Source: Bacillota bacterium (GTDB lineage: Bacteria; Bacillota; GCA-003054495; Carboxydocellales; JAJZTU01). Taken from it: 20,812 bases of DNA. Shown here piece by piece: positions 1 through 7,651 of this stretch. Numbering within the stretch: the stretch's first letter is position 1; each line of letters starts with the position of its first letter. The notes beneath the pieces are model-generated. The model had not been told where the DNA came from. It worked only from the letters and a program-made list of their open reading frames with translations, and made no database searches. The stretch covers positions 1 through 20,812 of the forward strand of contig JAJZTU010000022.1 in the NCBI GenBank assembly GCA_021848765.1, read 5' to 3'. The translations under genes were made by a program, and so were the position numbers.

Positions 1-1
1 A

Positions 2-355
2 GCCAGTGGGGAAATGACTTCAGGGCATGTTAGGCCGCTGCTAGGAATAAAGAGCAGAGAGAAACAATTACAATTAGTGGAGGTAATTAGGAAAAAGGGC
101 TTATCTGTCCGACAGACTGAAGAGTTAGTTAAGAGTTTCGAAAAGACTGATATAGAAAAAGCTGACAAAACGGAAAACAAAAAATCTCCGGTAAATCCTA
201 TTTTTCTTCAGGCCGAAGATAGACTGCGCAGCCAGTTTGGAACCGCCGTAAAAATAAAGTCCCAAGGGAAAAAAGGTAAAATTGAGATAGAATACTATGA
301 CGACGATGATTTTAACAGAATTTTGGAACTGGTACTTGGTGTCCAAGAGTTTTAA
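2..355 (+). CDS. parB: ParB/Spo0J chromosome-partitioning protein, C-terminal part
   Basis: This is the 3' end of a CTP-dependent DNA-clamp protein that loads on parS and, with ParA/Soj and SMC, segregates the chromosome origin. The frame is already open at base 2, so the gene begins upstream of the window. The first visible residues (GEMTSGHVRPLLGI) match the conserved S-x-GHARALLG region at the end of the ParB N-terminal domain. They are followed by the helical DNA-binding stretch (GLSVRQTEELVK), a charged variable linker rich in K and E, and a C-terminal dimerisation segment ending in KIEIEYYDDDDFNRILELVLG, typical of ParB. The stop codon directly abuts a perfect parS site, which independently supports the call. 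Noc is an alternative paralogue, but the adjacent sites are parS rather than Noc-binding sites. Confidence 0.9.
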   Translation, partial: ASGEMTSGHVRPLLGIKSREKQLQLVEVIRKKGLSVRQTEELVKSFEKTDIEKADKTENKKSPVNPIFLQAEDRLRSQFGTAVKIKSQGKKGKIEIEYYDDDDFNRILELVLGVQEF

Positions 356-371
356 TGTTTCACGTGAAACA
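356..371. promoter_or_regulatory. parS site 1 (ParB binding site)
   Basis: The 16-bp palindrome TGTTTCACGTGAAACA is a perfect match to the bacterial parS consensus (TGTTNCACGTGAAACA). It starts on the base after the parB TAA stop. ParB nucleates here and slides or spreads along flanking DNA. Its presence argues that the window lies in the origin-proximal part of a chromosome. Confidence 0.95.
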
Positions 372-422
372 AAACTTGGGTTGTAATCGTTAAAGAAATA
401 TGCTTTATGAATGCTGTGGATA

Positions 423-451
423 TTTCCTTAACAAGAAGGTTGTTAAGGAAA
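423..451. repeat. Perfect 12-bp inverted repeat between the two parS sites
   Basis: The left arm TTTCCTTAACAA (423-434) and right arm TTGTTAAGGAAA (440-451) are exact reverse complements around a 5-nt loop GAAGG. As RNA it would form a stable hairpin. No T-run follows on the + strand (a C-rich tract does) and none follows on the - strand, so it is not a classical intrinsic terminator. As duplex DNA it is a palindromic candidate protein-binding site lying between two ParB sites. Confidence 0.6.
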
Positions 452-507
452 ACCCCCTTCTTTCCAATTAGGGAGGGTTACAGCGATAGCATAGGAGTAA
501 TTCAATA

Positions 508-1152
508 ATGTTTCACGTGAAACAAATCCCGGTAACACAGAGGTGTAAAATGAGTTCAATTCTAATAAACATGACTTTTGTTGATAAAGGATGGCGAAGT
601 TCGATCCTATCCTCTTTGTGTTATCATTGCCCACTGGACTCTAGGACGGGCTGCTGCAAAATAAAAAGCACACTCTTCTGGGGGGACTTAGGTTTTATTG
701 CGCTAAATCATCCGGAGCTGTTGTCTGAAATTCTTAATAAAACTACAGGCCGGCTGCTGCCACACGGAATCTCCTATGACTGTATAACTGAGAAGTGTAC
801 TTTCTTAACAGAAACCGGTTGTTACCTCCCCAGGGAAGCTAAATCGCTGATGTGCCGTACTTTTACTTGCTATGGGTTGGAGTTGGATAGCCATCCTATA
901 GGAGGCAAGTGGACAATGGCCATGGAAAGATTATCCCGGGAAGAGCGACAGCTAAACTCAGAGCTTTCGGCTAAAACCTTAAGCTTAAAACTTAAAAAGC
1001 CGGGTGATTTAATGGGTAGAATTGCAGATTTTATTTCCGTTTATCAAAGTATTTATAGCTTTGAACCCGTATGGCTAAAAGAATTCCTGACAGAAAAAAG
1101 TTTTCAAATGGTTATATCAAAACCCGAACTCTTGTCCTGGAGACTACACTAA
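508..1152 (+). CDS. YkgJ-type cysteine-cluster (Zn/Fe-chelating) protein
   Basis: This is a 214-residue protein with ten cysteines, almost all in its first 121 residues: C13, C38, C41, C49-C50, C92, C97, C105, C116 and C121. The arrangement CxxC-x7-CC ... C-x4-C-x7-C-x10-C-x4-C followed by YG resembles the YkgJ/UPF0153 family, thought to bind zinc or an Fe-S cluster; no enzymatic role is established. The C-terminal half is helical and lacks recognisable motifs. Two starts are possible. ATG 508 has AGGAG ten bases upstream and encodes MFHVKQ from a parS site. ATG 550 has GAGGTG about four bases upstream and would remove the parS-encoded residues and C13. I keep 508 but the choice is open. The location after parB is only positional evidence. 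Confidence 0.75.
   Translation: MFHVKQIPVTQRCKMSSILINMTFVDKGWRSSILSSLCYHCPLDSRTGCCKIKSTLFWGDLGFIALNHPELLSEILNKTTGRLLPHGISYDCITEKCTFLTETGCYLPREAKSLMCRTFTCYGLELDSHPIGGKWTMAMERLSREERQLNSELSAKTLSLKLKKPGDLMGRIADFISVYQSIYSFEPVWLKEFLTEKSFQMVISKPELLSWRLH
509..524. promoter_or_regulatory. parS site 2, overlapping a start codon
   Basis: This is a second exact TGTTTCACGTGAAACA, 153 bp after the first. It begins at the second base of the ATG at 508, so the site itself encodes Phe-His-Val-Lys-Gln at the start of the downstream protein. ParB bound here would sit on the translation start region of that gene and could affect its expression. Confidence 0.93.
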
Positions 1153-1190
1153 AATACCAGAATTTACAATAACTCTTGTCCTAAATAGTA

Positions 1191-1199
1191 TGTTATAAT
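1191..1199 (+). promoter_or_regulatory. Extended -10 promoter for the metal-dependent hydrolase gene
   Basis: TGTTATAAT is an exact extended -10 element (TGn plus TATAAT). I see no good -35 at 16-18 bp; the nearest candidates TTTACA (1163) and TTGTCC (1176) are at the wrong distance, which an extended -10 tolerates. Transcription would start near 1206 and give a 5' leader of about 125 nt before the ATG at 1334. Confidence 0.55.
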
Positions 1200-1217
1200 T
1201 AGCATGCTGTTTTTTTT

Positions 1218-1258
1218 GTACTTCAGCGTACTTCTTTTGATGGTGCCACTCAGTGGCA
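1218..1258 (+). promoter_or_regulatory. Leader repeats: GTACTTC direct repeat and a small hairpin
   Basis: Just downstream of the predicted transcription start, GTACTTC occurs twice (1218-1224 and 1228-1234), offset by 10 bp, about one helical turn. TGCCAC-TCA-GTGGCA (1244-1258) then forms a 6-bp stem with a 3-nt loop. The spacing could suit an operator or a small 5'-UTR structure. No regulator family is recognised. Confidence 0.25.
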
Positions 1259-1333
1259 TGGATGTCTCTTAGTGGAATGAAGTATAAGTTATTTCAGCTA
1301 TTCATGGGGTTTTTAGATAAGGTGGTGATACAA

Positions 1334-2281
1334 ATGGATCCTATTTCACATCTGGTTATTGGTGCCGGACTGGCGGCCCTCTCCGGGGAACCTTTTTCCT
1401 GGACTAATCCAATTTTCCTGGGTTCTGCGCTGGGTGCCGTAGCACCGGATTTGGATATAGTGCTTCAATTAAAAGGAGATATGGTTTACCTGAAACATCA
1501 CAGGGGGTTTAGTCATTCCCTGCCTGGTTTGATTTTGACCAGTGGCCTAATCAGCGGATTGCTGAGTTTGATTTATCCGGACTGGTCCTTAGTTACTTTG
1601 TTTATCTGGACCCTTTTGGGAGCATTATCCCATACCTTTTTCGACATCTGCAATTCGTATGGAGCCCAACTTCTTGGACCTTGGAATTCCAAGAAATTTA
1701 CCCTTAATTTAGTTCAAATTTTTGATCCTGTTTTATTGGCTTTTTTTGCAGCCATGATTTGGGCTGCCAGAGACGGGAGATTGAATCAAGGCTATTTAGG
1801 CTTAGCATTGTTAGGATATCTGGGATTCCGTTGGTTGATGAAAGAAATTCTCCGCAAAAGAGTTTTGAAATTCCATAATGGAGAAAAAGTATCCCAATTG
1901 ATACTACTTCCTTCTGTAGTAGGTATTTTCAGTTGGGATTACCTGCTGGAAACCGGCAGTGGTAATGTGCTTGGACAGGTTCATCTCTTTAAAGCAGGTG
2001 TAACTGTGACTAAGCAGTTGGCTAAAGAGGAGCCAAACGAAGCCATTAGAGCAGCCCTGAAAAGTGCTATCGGAAGCATATTCCAGGATTTTACACCCCA
2101 CTTTCATGTAAGCTATTACACTGAGGGGACCAAACACATTGTTCGCTTCTTCGACCTGCGTTACCAGTTGAAAAAGGAATTCATGCACAGTGCTACAGTA
2201 ATTCTGGACCATCAGCAGGAACTGATTGATGCTATCTTCCATCCCTATAACGCAAAAAGAAATATCCGGATTACAAGCTAG
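1334..2281 (+). CDS. YdjM-type membrane metal-dependent hydrolase
   Basis: This is a 315-residue integral membrane protein of the YdjM/LexA-binding inner-membrane metal-dependent hydrolase family (PF04307-like). The start MDPISHLVIG, the PDLD motif at residues 38-41 and the HHRGFSHS motif at residues 55-62 supply the Asp and His ligands expected of the family. Hydrophobic segments follow at roughly residues 65-85, 90-115, 130-150 and 155-175. A C-terminal soluble part of about 110 residues follows. The physiological substrate is not known. I place the start at ATG 1334 because AAGGTGGTGAT, almost a full complement of the 16S rRNA 3' end, lies 4 nt upstream. The frame stays open to a GTG at 1253, but that start has no ribosome binding site. 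The gene has its own promoter and terminator, so it is probably monocistronic. Confidence 0.82.
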   Translation: MDPISHLVIGAGLAALSGEPFSWTNPIFLGSALGAVAPDLDIVLQLKGDMVYLKHHRGFSHSLPGLILTSGLISGLLSLIYPDWSLVTLFIWTLLGALSHTFFDICNSYGAQLLGPWNSKKFTLNLVQIFDPVLLAFFAAMIWAARDGRLNQGYLGLALLGYLGFRWLMKEILRKRVLKFHNGEKVSQLILLPSVVGIFSWDYLLETGSGNVLGQVHLFKAGVTVTKQLAKEEPNEAIRAALKSAIGSIFQDFTPHFHVSYYTEGTKHIVRFFDLRYQLKKEFMHSATVILDHQQELIDAIFHPYNAKRNIRITS

Positions 2282-2307
2282 AGCTCTTAGGAGCTCTATT
2301 TTTATTT
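2279..2307 (+). terminator. Intrinsic terminator overlapping the hydrolase stop codon
   Basis: The arms TAGAGCTC (2279-2286) and GAGCTCTA (2291-2298) enclose a TTAG loop and are followed by TTTTTATTT. The 8-bp stem begins in the TAG stop codon itself, so the last codon of the gene is part of the terminator. Confidence 0.85.
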
Positions 2308-2373
2308 GACCCGGTTTTATGGTATCATGGACGATAACAGGCTGTCTTCAAACAAGCTTTAGGAGATGATAGC

Positions 2374-3732
2374 ATGGCAATCATCAACTTGCAGCAAATC
2401 GAGAACAATTTGGCTCAGGTCCACCTTAAGGACTACGGACAACTGAGGGAAATATTGGATAAGGCTTTGGAGCTCAAGGGTTTATCTATATCAGAAGTTG
2501 CTTTCCTGCTTCAACTGGATGACGAGGAGTTGTGGGCACAAACGTACGAAGCAGCCAGGCAAATTAAACATAAAATCTACGGACCCCGGATTGTAATCTT
2601 TGCACCCCTTTATCTCTCCAATTATTGTACAAACAACTGTCGATATTGCGGGTTTAGTATAGAGAATAGAGAAATTACCAGAAAGGTGTTGTTTGATCAA
2701 GAAATTGTTGATCAGGCCAAGCTTCTGGAAGATCAGGGACACAAGCGCATCCTTTTGGTAAGCGGTGAGCACCCTAATTTTTCACCTATTGAGTATGTAT
2801 CCAGGGCCATGGACTTGATTTATAAAAATACAGGAATTCGCCGCATAAATGTCAATATTGCCCCCCTCAGTGTGGAGGATTTCCAAGTCCTAAAAGCCGC
2901 AGGCATTGGGACCTATCAACTCTTCCAGGAAACCTACCACCCGGCTACATACCGGTACCTGCATTCTGGAAGGAAGCAGGACTACGAATGGAGGATAACT
3001 GCTTTTGACCGGGCCATGGCTGCAGGAATTGATGACGTAGGCATGGGAATCTTATTTGGGCTCTATGATTACAAATTCGAGCTATTGGCCCTACTTCAGC
3101 ATGCAGCCTATCTGGAGGACAACTTTGGAGTGGGACCCCATACCATTTCCGTACCCCGGATGAAGAAAGCGCAAGGCGCTGCCATTCAGCTACCTCCGGT
3201 GCCGGTAGACGACACAACCTTCCGCAAAATAGTGGCCGTACTGCGCTTGGCGGTACCTTATACAGGGCTGATTCTTTCTACCAGGGAGGCTCCCCAACTT
3301 CGTGATGAACTGCTCTCTTTGGGGGTATCGCAGATTAGCGCCGGTTCCTGTACTTCCCCCGGAGGCTACGGGCAGGAACGGGAGGATAACAGCCAGTTCT
3401 CCCTGGAGGATACCAGGAGCCTGGATGAGGTTATACACAGCATCTGTCAGAAGGGTTACCTGCCAAGTTTCTGTACTGCTTGCTACCGTAACAGCCGGAC
3501 CGGAAAAGATTTTATGGATTTAGCTAAGACAGGAGAAATTAAAAACTTTTGTAACCTAAATGCCATCCTGACATTTAAGGAAAATTTACTGGACTACGCA
3601 TCCCCCGAAACCCGCAGGCTGGGAGAAGTCCTCATTGCCTCATGGCTGGAGAATTTACAACCCGGAGTCAAGGATACAATTAGGCATAAGCTTAATTTGA
3701 TTGAGCACGGCAGCAGGGATTTATACTATTAA
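2374..3732 (+). CDS. hydG: [FeFe]-hydrogenase maturase HydG (radical SAM tyrosine lyase)
   Basis: HydG cleaves tyrosine into p-cresol and dehydroglycine and builds the Fe(CO)2(CN)cysteine synthon used for the 2Fe subcluster of the hydrogenase H-cluster. The 452-residue length is usual for the family. The radical-SAM cluster motif CX3CX2C is at C85, C89 and C92 (CTNNCRYC). The HydG-specific auxiliary cluster motif CX2CX22C is present near the C-terminus (CTAC ... NFC), which separates HydG from the related ThiH and from HydE. The N-terminal region of about 70 residues is helical as in ThiH/HydG. AGGAG lies 8 nt before the ATG. It opens a co-directional run hydG-hydE-hydF-desulfurase. I could not identify a convincing promoter in the 66 bases between the preceding terminator and the start. 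Confidence 0.96.
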   Translation: MAIINLQQIENNLAQVHLKDYGQLREILDKALELKGLSISEVAFLLQLDDEELWAQTYEAARQIKHKIYGPRIVIFAPLYLSNYCTNNCRYCGFSIENREITRKVLFDQEIVDQAKLLEDQGHKRILLVSGEHPNFSPIEYVSRAMDLIYKNTGIRRINVNIAPLSVEDFQVLKAAGIGTYQLFQETYHPATYRYLHSGRKQDYEWRITAFDRAMAAGIDDVGMGILFGLYDYKFELLALLQHAAYLEDNFGVGPHTISVPRMKKAQGAAIQLPPVPVDDTTFRKIVAVLRLAVPYTGLILSTREAPQLRDELLSLGVSQISAGSCTSPGGYGQEREDNSQFSLEDTRSLDEVIHSICQKGYLPSFCTACYRNSRTGKDFMDLAKTGEIKNFCNLNAILTFKENLLDYASPETRRLGEVLIASWLENLQPGVKDTIRHKLNLIEHGSRDLYY

Positions 3733-3807
3733 GTCAGGTATAACACGGGCGAGACTTAAACCATTACATTAAGCGGTGAGCTATAATTGTGCCAGGGGTG
3801 AACCATC

Positions 3808-5109
3808 ATGACTGCACCCTATTCTATCATCGTCTGCTCCTCAACCAACCACATGCTGCGGGCTGATCAGCTTCTTGTTGCCAATCATGTGCCCCGTCAG
3901 CTGATACCGGTGCCTGGCTACCTGGGAAGTGTGTGTAATACTGCTATTAAAGTCAGGACAGCAGACCTGTCCAGGGTAAAGGAGCTCCTTGGGGGAGTGC
4001 AGCTTGAAGGCATCTACCCTCTGGAACCACAAAAGCTTGAAGGGGCAGGTTCCCTGTTAACAGGAATACTCCCCAAGGAATTTCAGTCCGTAATCGGTAA
4101 ACTTGCCCAAGGTGAGGATTTCACCAGGGATGAGCTAATCTACCTGCTGTCCTTACAGGAGCTGCCTCTGGTAGAGAAACTCTATGCCCTGGCGGACCGG
4201 ATGCGCCGGCAGGTGGTAGGAGATGTAGTGGACATCAGGGCTGCGATAGAATTTTCTAACTACTGCCGCCAAAACTGTTGTTACTGCGGACTGCGCCGGG
4301 ATAATTCCCAACTGTTAAGATACCGGATGGAACCGGGGGAAATAGTCGGACTCTCCAAAAATCTATTCAGGATGGGTATCAGAACAGTAATCCTCCAATC
4401 CGGGGAAGATCCTGGTTACACTGTTGAGATGCTTGTTGCCCTGGTAAAAGCTATAAAAAAGGCCACCAAGCTGGGCATTACCCTCAGCATCGGGGAAAGA
4501 GCTGCTGAAGAGTACCGCTTACTCAGGGAGGCAGGGGCAAACAATTTTTTATTAAAAATAGAGACAGCCAATCCTAAGCTCTACGCTGTAATGCACCCGG
4601 GAGCTGATTACATAGCACGGGTTCACAGTACCGAAAACCTGAGGGACCTGGGTTACCGTACCGGCTCGGGAAACATCATCGGACTGCCGGGCCAGTCGAT
4701 TGAAGATCTAGCTGATGATATCCTGTTCATGAAGGAAAAGGGCATTCACATGGTGGGTATAGGCCCTTTTCTTCCTGCGGCCAATACTCCTCTGGCCGGG
4801 CATCAACCGGGATCGGAAGAGCTTACACTGAAGACTATTGCAGTTGCCCGGTTGGTTTTAAAAAATGTGTTCATACCTTCAACAACTGCCCTGGCAACCC
4901 TTAATCCCGATGCGCAGGCCAAAGGGCTACAGGTGGGAGCTAACACCCTCATGATTATCGCAACTCCGGAAAGGTACCGGGCCAATTATGAAATTTATTC
5001 GAATAAAGCAGCTGTAAACCTGGAACGGGCAATTGAACTGGTAACTTCCCTAGGCCGCGAACTTCCCAGGCCAATCAGGGTAAGTATGGGTTTACGCAAG
5101 ACTAAATGA
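3808..5109 (+). CDS. hydE: HydE radical SAM maturase with N-terminal DUF3343 fusion
   Basis: HydE is a radical SAM enzyme acting on the HydG-derived Fe(CO)2(CN)Cys complex, removing the cysteine skeleton so that dinuclear iron-sulfur units can form. Residues about 90-433 make a complete HydE-sized enzyme with CX3CX2C at C153, C157 and C160 (CRQNCCYCG) and the following GLRRDN and LQSGED segments typical of HydE. HydE proteins are normally about 350 residues. Here an extra N-terminal module of about 75-85 residues resembles DUF3343, a putative Se/S-carrier domain. It has the pattern IIV-x-S-x-H-x-LRADQLL, LIPVPGYLGSVC with its conserved Cys (C43), then a beta strand and a helix. The Cys at the P-G/R-x3-S-x-C position is retained, suggesting an active carrier. 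The start ATG 3808 is preceded by AGGGGTG. It lies 75 nt after hydG. The fusion is an inference from sequence pattern. Confidence 0.93.
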   Translation: MTAPYSIIVCSSTNHMLRADQLLVANHVPRQLIPVPGYLGSVCNTAIKVRTADLSRVKELLGGVQLEGIYPLEPQKLEGAGSLLTGILPKEFQSVIGKLAQGEDFTRDELIYLLSLQELPLVEKLYALADRMRRQVVGDVVDIRAAIEFSNYCRQNCCYCGLRRDNSQLLRYRMEPGEIVGLSKNLFRMGIRTVILQSGEDPGYTVEMLVALVKAIKKATKLGITLSIGERAAEEYRLLREAGANNFLLKIETANPKLYAVMHPGADYIARVHSTENLRDLGYRTGSGNIIGLPGQSIEDLADDILFMKEKGIHMVGIGPFLPAANTPLAGHQPGSEELTLKTIAVARLVLKNVFIPSTTALATLNPDAQAKGLQVGANTLMIIATPERYRANYEIYSNKAAVNLERAIELVTSLGRELPRPIRVSMGLRKTK

Positions 5110-5172
5110 AGTTGTAGATTCAGCATATAATGAAGTTTTTGATAGTACTGCTGGACAAGGAGGGATTTGGCT

Positions 5173-6411
5173 ATGCTGGAAACACCCAAAGCCAACAGGC
5201 TGCATATAGCCATCATGGGCAGGAGAAATGCCGGGAAATCCAGCCTCATCAATGCTCTGACCAATCAGGATTTAGCTGTGGTCTCTCCTAAGCCGGGGAC
5301 TACTACAGATCCTGTGTATAAAGCCATGGAACTCCTGCCCTTGGGCCCGGTAATGTTTGTAGATACAGCTGGTGTGGATGATACCGGGGATTTGGGCCGG
5401 CTAAGAGTGGAAAAAACCCTGCAAGTCCTGAACCGGGCAGATGTGGTAATTATCGTTGTCAGTGTAGACCAGCCTCCAGGGGCCTGGGAGGAAGAACTTG
5501 TCCAGCTGGCGAAGAAAAAAGGCCTGACCACCTTGGGGGTAGTAAATAAGGTTGACTTAAGCGATCTAACCGGGGCTGGTGTACAAAGGTGTTTGGGATG
5601 GTTTAGCGCCAGGGAGGTTCCGGCGGTAGGAGTTTCTGCCCTGCAAAGGCAGGGGATCGAAGAACTAAAGCGAATACTTATCAAACATTTACCTAACCAT
5701 TGGCTGGATGCTCCTATTGTAGGAGATTTACTGAGTCCGGGAGATTTGGTAATTCTAGTCGCCCCAATTGATGAGTCCGCCCCTAAAGGAAGGCTCATTC
5801 TCCCCCAGGTACAGGTATTACGGGATATCCTGGACCACAGGGCTATGGGCCTTACCGTTCAGGACGGAGAGCTTAAGCTGGCCCTTGAAGCAGTCAAAAC
5901 CAGGCCACGCATGGTGATAACCGACTCCCAGGCCTTTGCCCGGGTTGCCGGGACAACCCCGGTTGATATTCCCCTGACCTCATTTTCCATTTTGTTTGCC
6001 AGGTATAAGGGAGACCTGGAAAGCTCCCTGGCCGCTATCAATAACCTACATGGACTGGCACCGGGGCAAAAAGTGCTGATTGCCGAGGGTTGTACCCACC
6101 ACCGTCAGAAAAAGGATATTGCCCAGGTACAGATACCGAAACTTCTGGATGCCAGAGTAGGCGGACCTTTAGAGTATTCCTGGGTATCAGGGGGGGAATT
6201 TCCCCGGAATTTAAGTGAATTTCAACTGGTCATCCATTGTGGAGCCTGTATGCTTAACCGTAGAGAAATGCTGTACAGAGTAAGTCTGGCCAGGGAAGCC
6301 GGAGTATCCATGGTGAATTTTGGCATACTCCTGGCTTATATGCATGGTGTTCTGGACAGGGCTATTCAGCCCCTGTCGAAACGATGGGAACTAAGGGGGG
6401 AAATCCTTTGA
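5173..6411 (+). CDS. hydF: [FeFe]-hydrogenase maturation GTPase HydF
   Basis: HydF is the GTPase scaffold that assembles the 2Fe precursor and delivers it to apo-hydrogenase. The protein has 412 residues. An N-terminal TrmE-like GTPase domain carries G1 GRRNAGKS (16-23), G2 around TTT (43-45), G3 DTAG (64-67) and G4 NKVD (125-128). A middle dimerisation region follows, then the C-terminal Fe-S domain with the HydF signature C307-x-H309-x46-C356-xx-C359. I prefer ATG 5173, which has AAGGAGGG eight bases upstream. TTG 5167 is in frame, but only two bases from that site. The gap from hydE is about 60 nt. Its last two codon positions overlap the start of the next gene, implying coupled translation. 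Confidence 0.96.
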   Translation: MLETPKANRLHIAIMGRRNAGKSSLINALTNQDLAVVSPKPGTTTDPVYKAMELLPLGPVMFVDTAGVDDTGDLGRLRVEKTLQVLNRADVVIIVVSVDQPPGAWEEELVQLAKKKGLTTLGVVNKVDLSDLTGAGVQRCLGWFSAREVPAVGVSALQRQGIEELKRILIKHLPNHWLDAPIVGDLLSPGDLVILVAPIDESAPKGRLILPQVQVLRDILDHRAMGLTVQDGELKLALEAVKTRPRMVITDSQAFARVAGTTPVDIPLTSFSILFARYKGDLESSLAAINNLHGLAPGQKVLIAEGCTHHRQKKDIAQVQIPKLLDARVGGPLEYSWVSGGEFPRNLSEFQLVIHCGACMLNRREMLYRVSLAREAGVSMVNFGILLAYMHGVLDRAIQPLSKRWELRGEIL

Positions 6412-7553
6412 TATACCTGGATAACGCAGCTACCACCTGGCCAAAGCCTCCCGGAGTTTTGCAAGCTATGGAGAAGTGCCTGACCCAACTGGGTGCTAAC
6501 CCGGGAAGGGCCGGTCACCGGATGGCCCTACAGGCCGGAAGGCTTATCTATGAGACCCGGGAGTTATTGGCCCAGCTCTTTGGAGTGAAAAATCCTTTGC
6601 AAATTGCTTTTACCCTTAATGCTACAGAGGCCTTGAACCAGGCTTTACGGGGGTTATTGGCGCCTGGGGACCACATTATCACCAGTTCCATGGAACATAA
6701 TTCGGTGAGCCGCCCCTTGCATTTTTTGCAAGGCCAGGGGATTGAAGTAACCAAGATACCCGCTACACCGGAGGGCGGCATAGTTGTTGCAGAGGTGGAA
6801 AAATCAATTAAGGAAAATACCAAGGCTCTGGTAATGACTCATGCCTCCAATGTCTCCGGAACTATTTTCCCGGTTAAAGAACTTGGAGAGATTACAAGGA
6901 AAAACAACGTGTTTTTTATTGTAGATGCAGCCCAGACTGCCGGTACCTATGAGATAGATGTCGGGAAAATGCAGATTGACCTGTTGGCCTTTCCAGGGCA
7001 TAAGGGGCTTTTTGGGCCTCAGGGGACAGGGGGACTCTATGTACGGGAGGGTATAAGCCTTACTCCTTTGAAGTACGGAGGTACCGGAAGCAGCTCGGAG
7101 TTTCCGGAGCAGCCTGATGTATATCCGGACCGGCTGGAGAGCGGGACTCCCAATACGGTGGGGATTGCAGGATTGGGGGCCGGGGTGAAGTTTATTCTGG
7201 AGACCGGATTGGATAAGATCCGCAGTCATGAGGAACACCTTACAGATATGATGCTGGAGGAGTTAAAGCATGTCCCGGGTATCAAAATATACGGGCCGGC
7301 CAATAGCAAACAGCAGGCGCCTGTGATCTCGGTCAACTTTGACCGGCAGGATTCCGGGCAAATCGGGTTTGTTTTGGACCAGGCCTTTGAAATCGCCTGC
7401 CGGGCAGGGCTTCACTGTGCACCGGATGCGCACAGGTCCCTGGGGACTTTTCCCCAGGGAACCGTCCGGTTTAGCTTTGCTTATTTTAATACTGAAGAGG
7501 ATGTTCGCCAGACAGTGGCAGCCCTTAAGCAAATAGCCAGGGAAATGGGGTAG
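6408..7553 (+). CDS. Cysteine desulfurase family PLP enzyme (SufS/CsdB-like)
   Basis: This is a class V aminotransferase-fold, PLP-dependent enzyme of 381 residues, expected to take sulfur from cysteine as an enzyme persulfide. Visible motifs are the start (I)YLDNAATTWPKP, the THASNVSGT loop, DAAQTAG (PLP-binding Asp and Gln), the PLP lysine in GHKG (K199) and the persulfide cysteine in GLHCAP (C337). The short RxGxHCAP loop places it in the SufS-like group II. The closest match in memory is the TIGR01977-type 'cysteine desulfurase family protein' of Clostridia. The start is TTG 6408: AAGGGGGG lies seven bases upstream and the protein then begins exactly at the family's N-terminus. The in-frame ATG 6384 would add eight unlikely residues. 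TTG overlaps the hydF TGA as TTGA. The position suggests supply of sulfur for H-cluster or Fe-S assembly, which is an inference. Confidence 0.9.
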   Translation: MIYLDNAATTWPKPPGVLQAMEKCLTQLGANPGRAGHRMALQAGRLIYETRELLAQLFGVKNPLQIAFTLNATEALNQALRGLLAPGDHIITSSMEHNSVSRPLHFLQGQGIEVTKIPATPEGGIVVAEVEKSIKENTKALVMTHASNVSGTIFPVKELGEITRKNNVFFIVDAAQTAGTYEIDVGKMQIDLLAFPGHKGLFGPQGTGGLYVREGISLTPLKYGGTGSSSEFPEQPDVYPDRLESGTPNTVGIAGLGAGVKFILETGLDKIRSHEEHLTDMMLEELKHVPGIKIYGPANSKQQAPVISVNFDRQDSGQIGFVLDQAFEIACRAGLHCAPDAHRSLGTFPQGTVRFSFAYFNTEEDVRQTVAALKQIAREMG

Positions 7554-7651
7554 TTTCCCCCGGCCGGGTCGGTCGCCTGTGACTACCTGCGGACACCTGA
7601 ATTGATTAGAGATGGAGAACAGCCGGAATATGCTGGGGAAAGAGGAGAACT

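Noticed and set aside
423..451. The 12-bp inverted repeat as a parB terminator
   Set aside because: No T-run follows on either strand, so it was recorded only as an inverted repeat.
2306..2338. Possible promoter TTGACC ... TATCAT or GATAAC before hydG
   Set aside because: The spacings (11 and 21 bp) do not fit a sigma-A promoter, so it was not annotated.
5167..5172. TTG 5167 as the HydF start
   Set aside because: It is only two bases from the AAGGAGGG site; ATG 5173 has better spacing and is a stronger codon.
5265..5798. Long antisense reading frame (177 codons) opposite hydF
   Set aside because: It lies fully inside a convincing hydF, has low-complexity Ser/Thr/Pro content and no family resemblance, so it is a shadow of the sense codon usage.
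6804..7238. Antisense reading frame (144 codons) opposite the desulfurase gene
   Set aside because: The sense strand carries all desulfurase motifs here; the antisense product has no recognisable domain or ribosome binding site.
7554..7651. GC-rich stretch (CCCCGGCCGGG) after the desulfurase gene as a terminator
   Set aside because: It has no T-tract and no loop-compatible stem, so read-through into the DUF554 gene is assumed.
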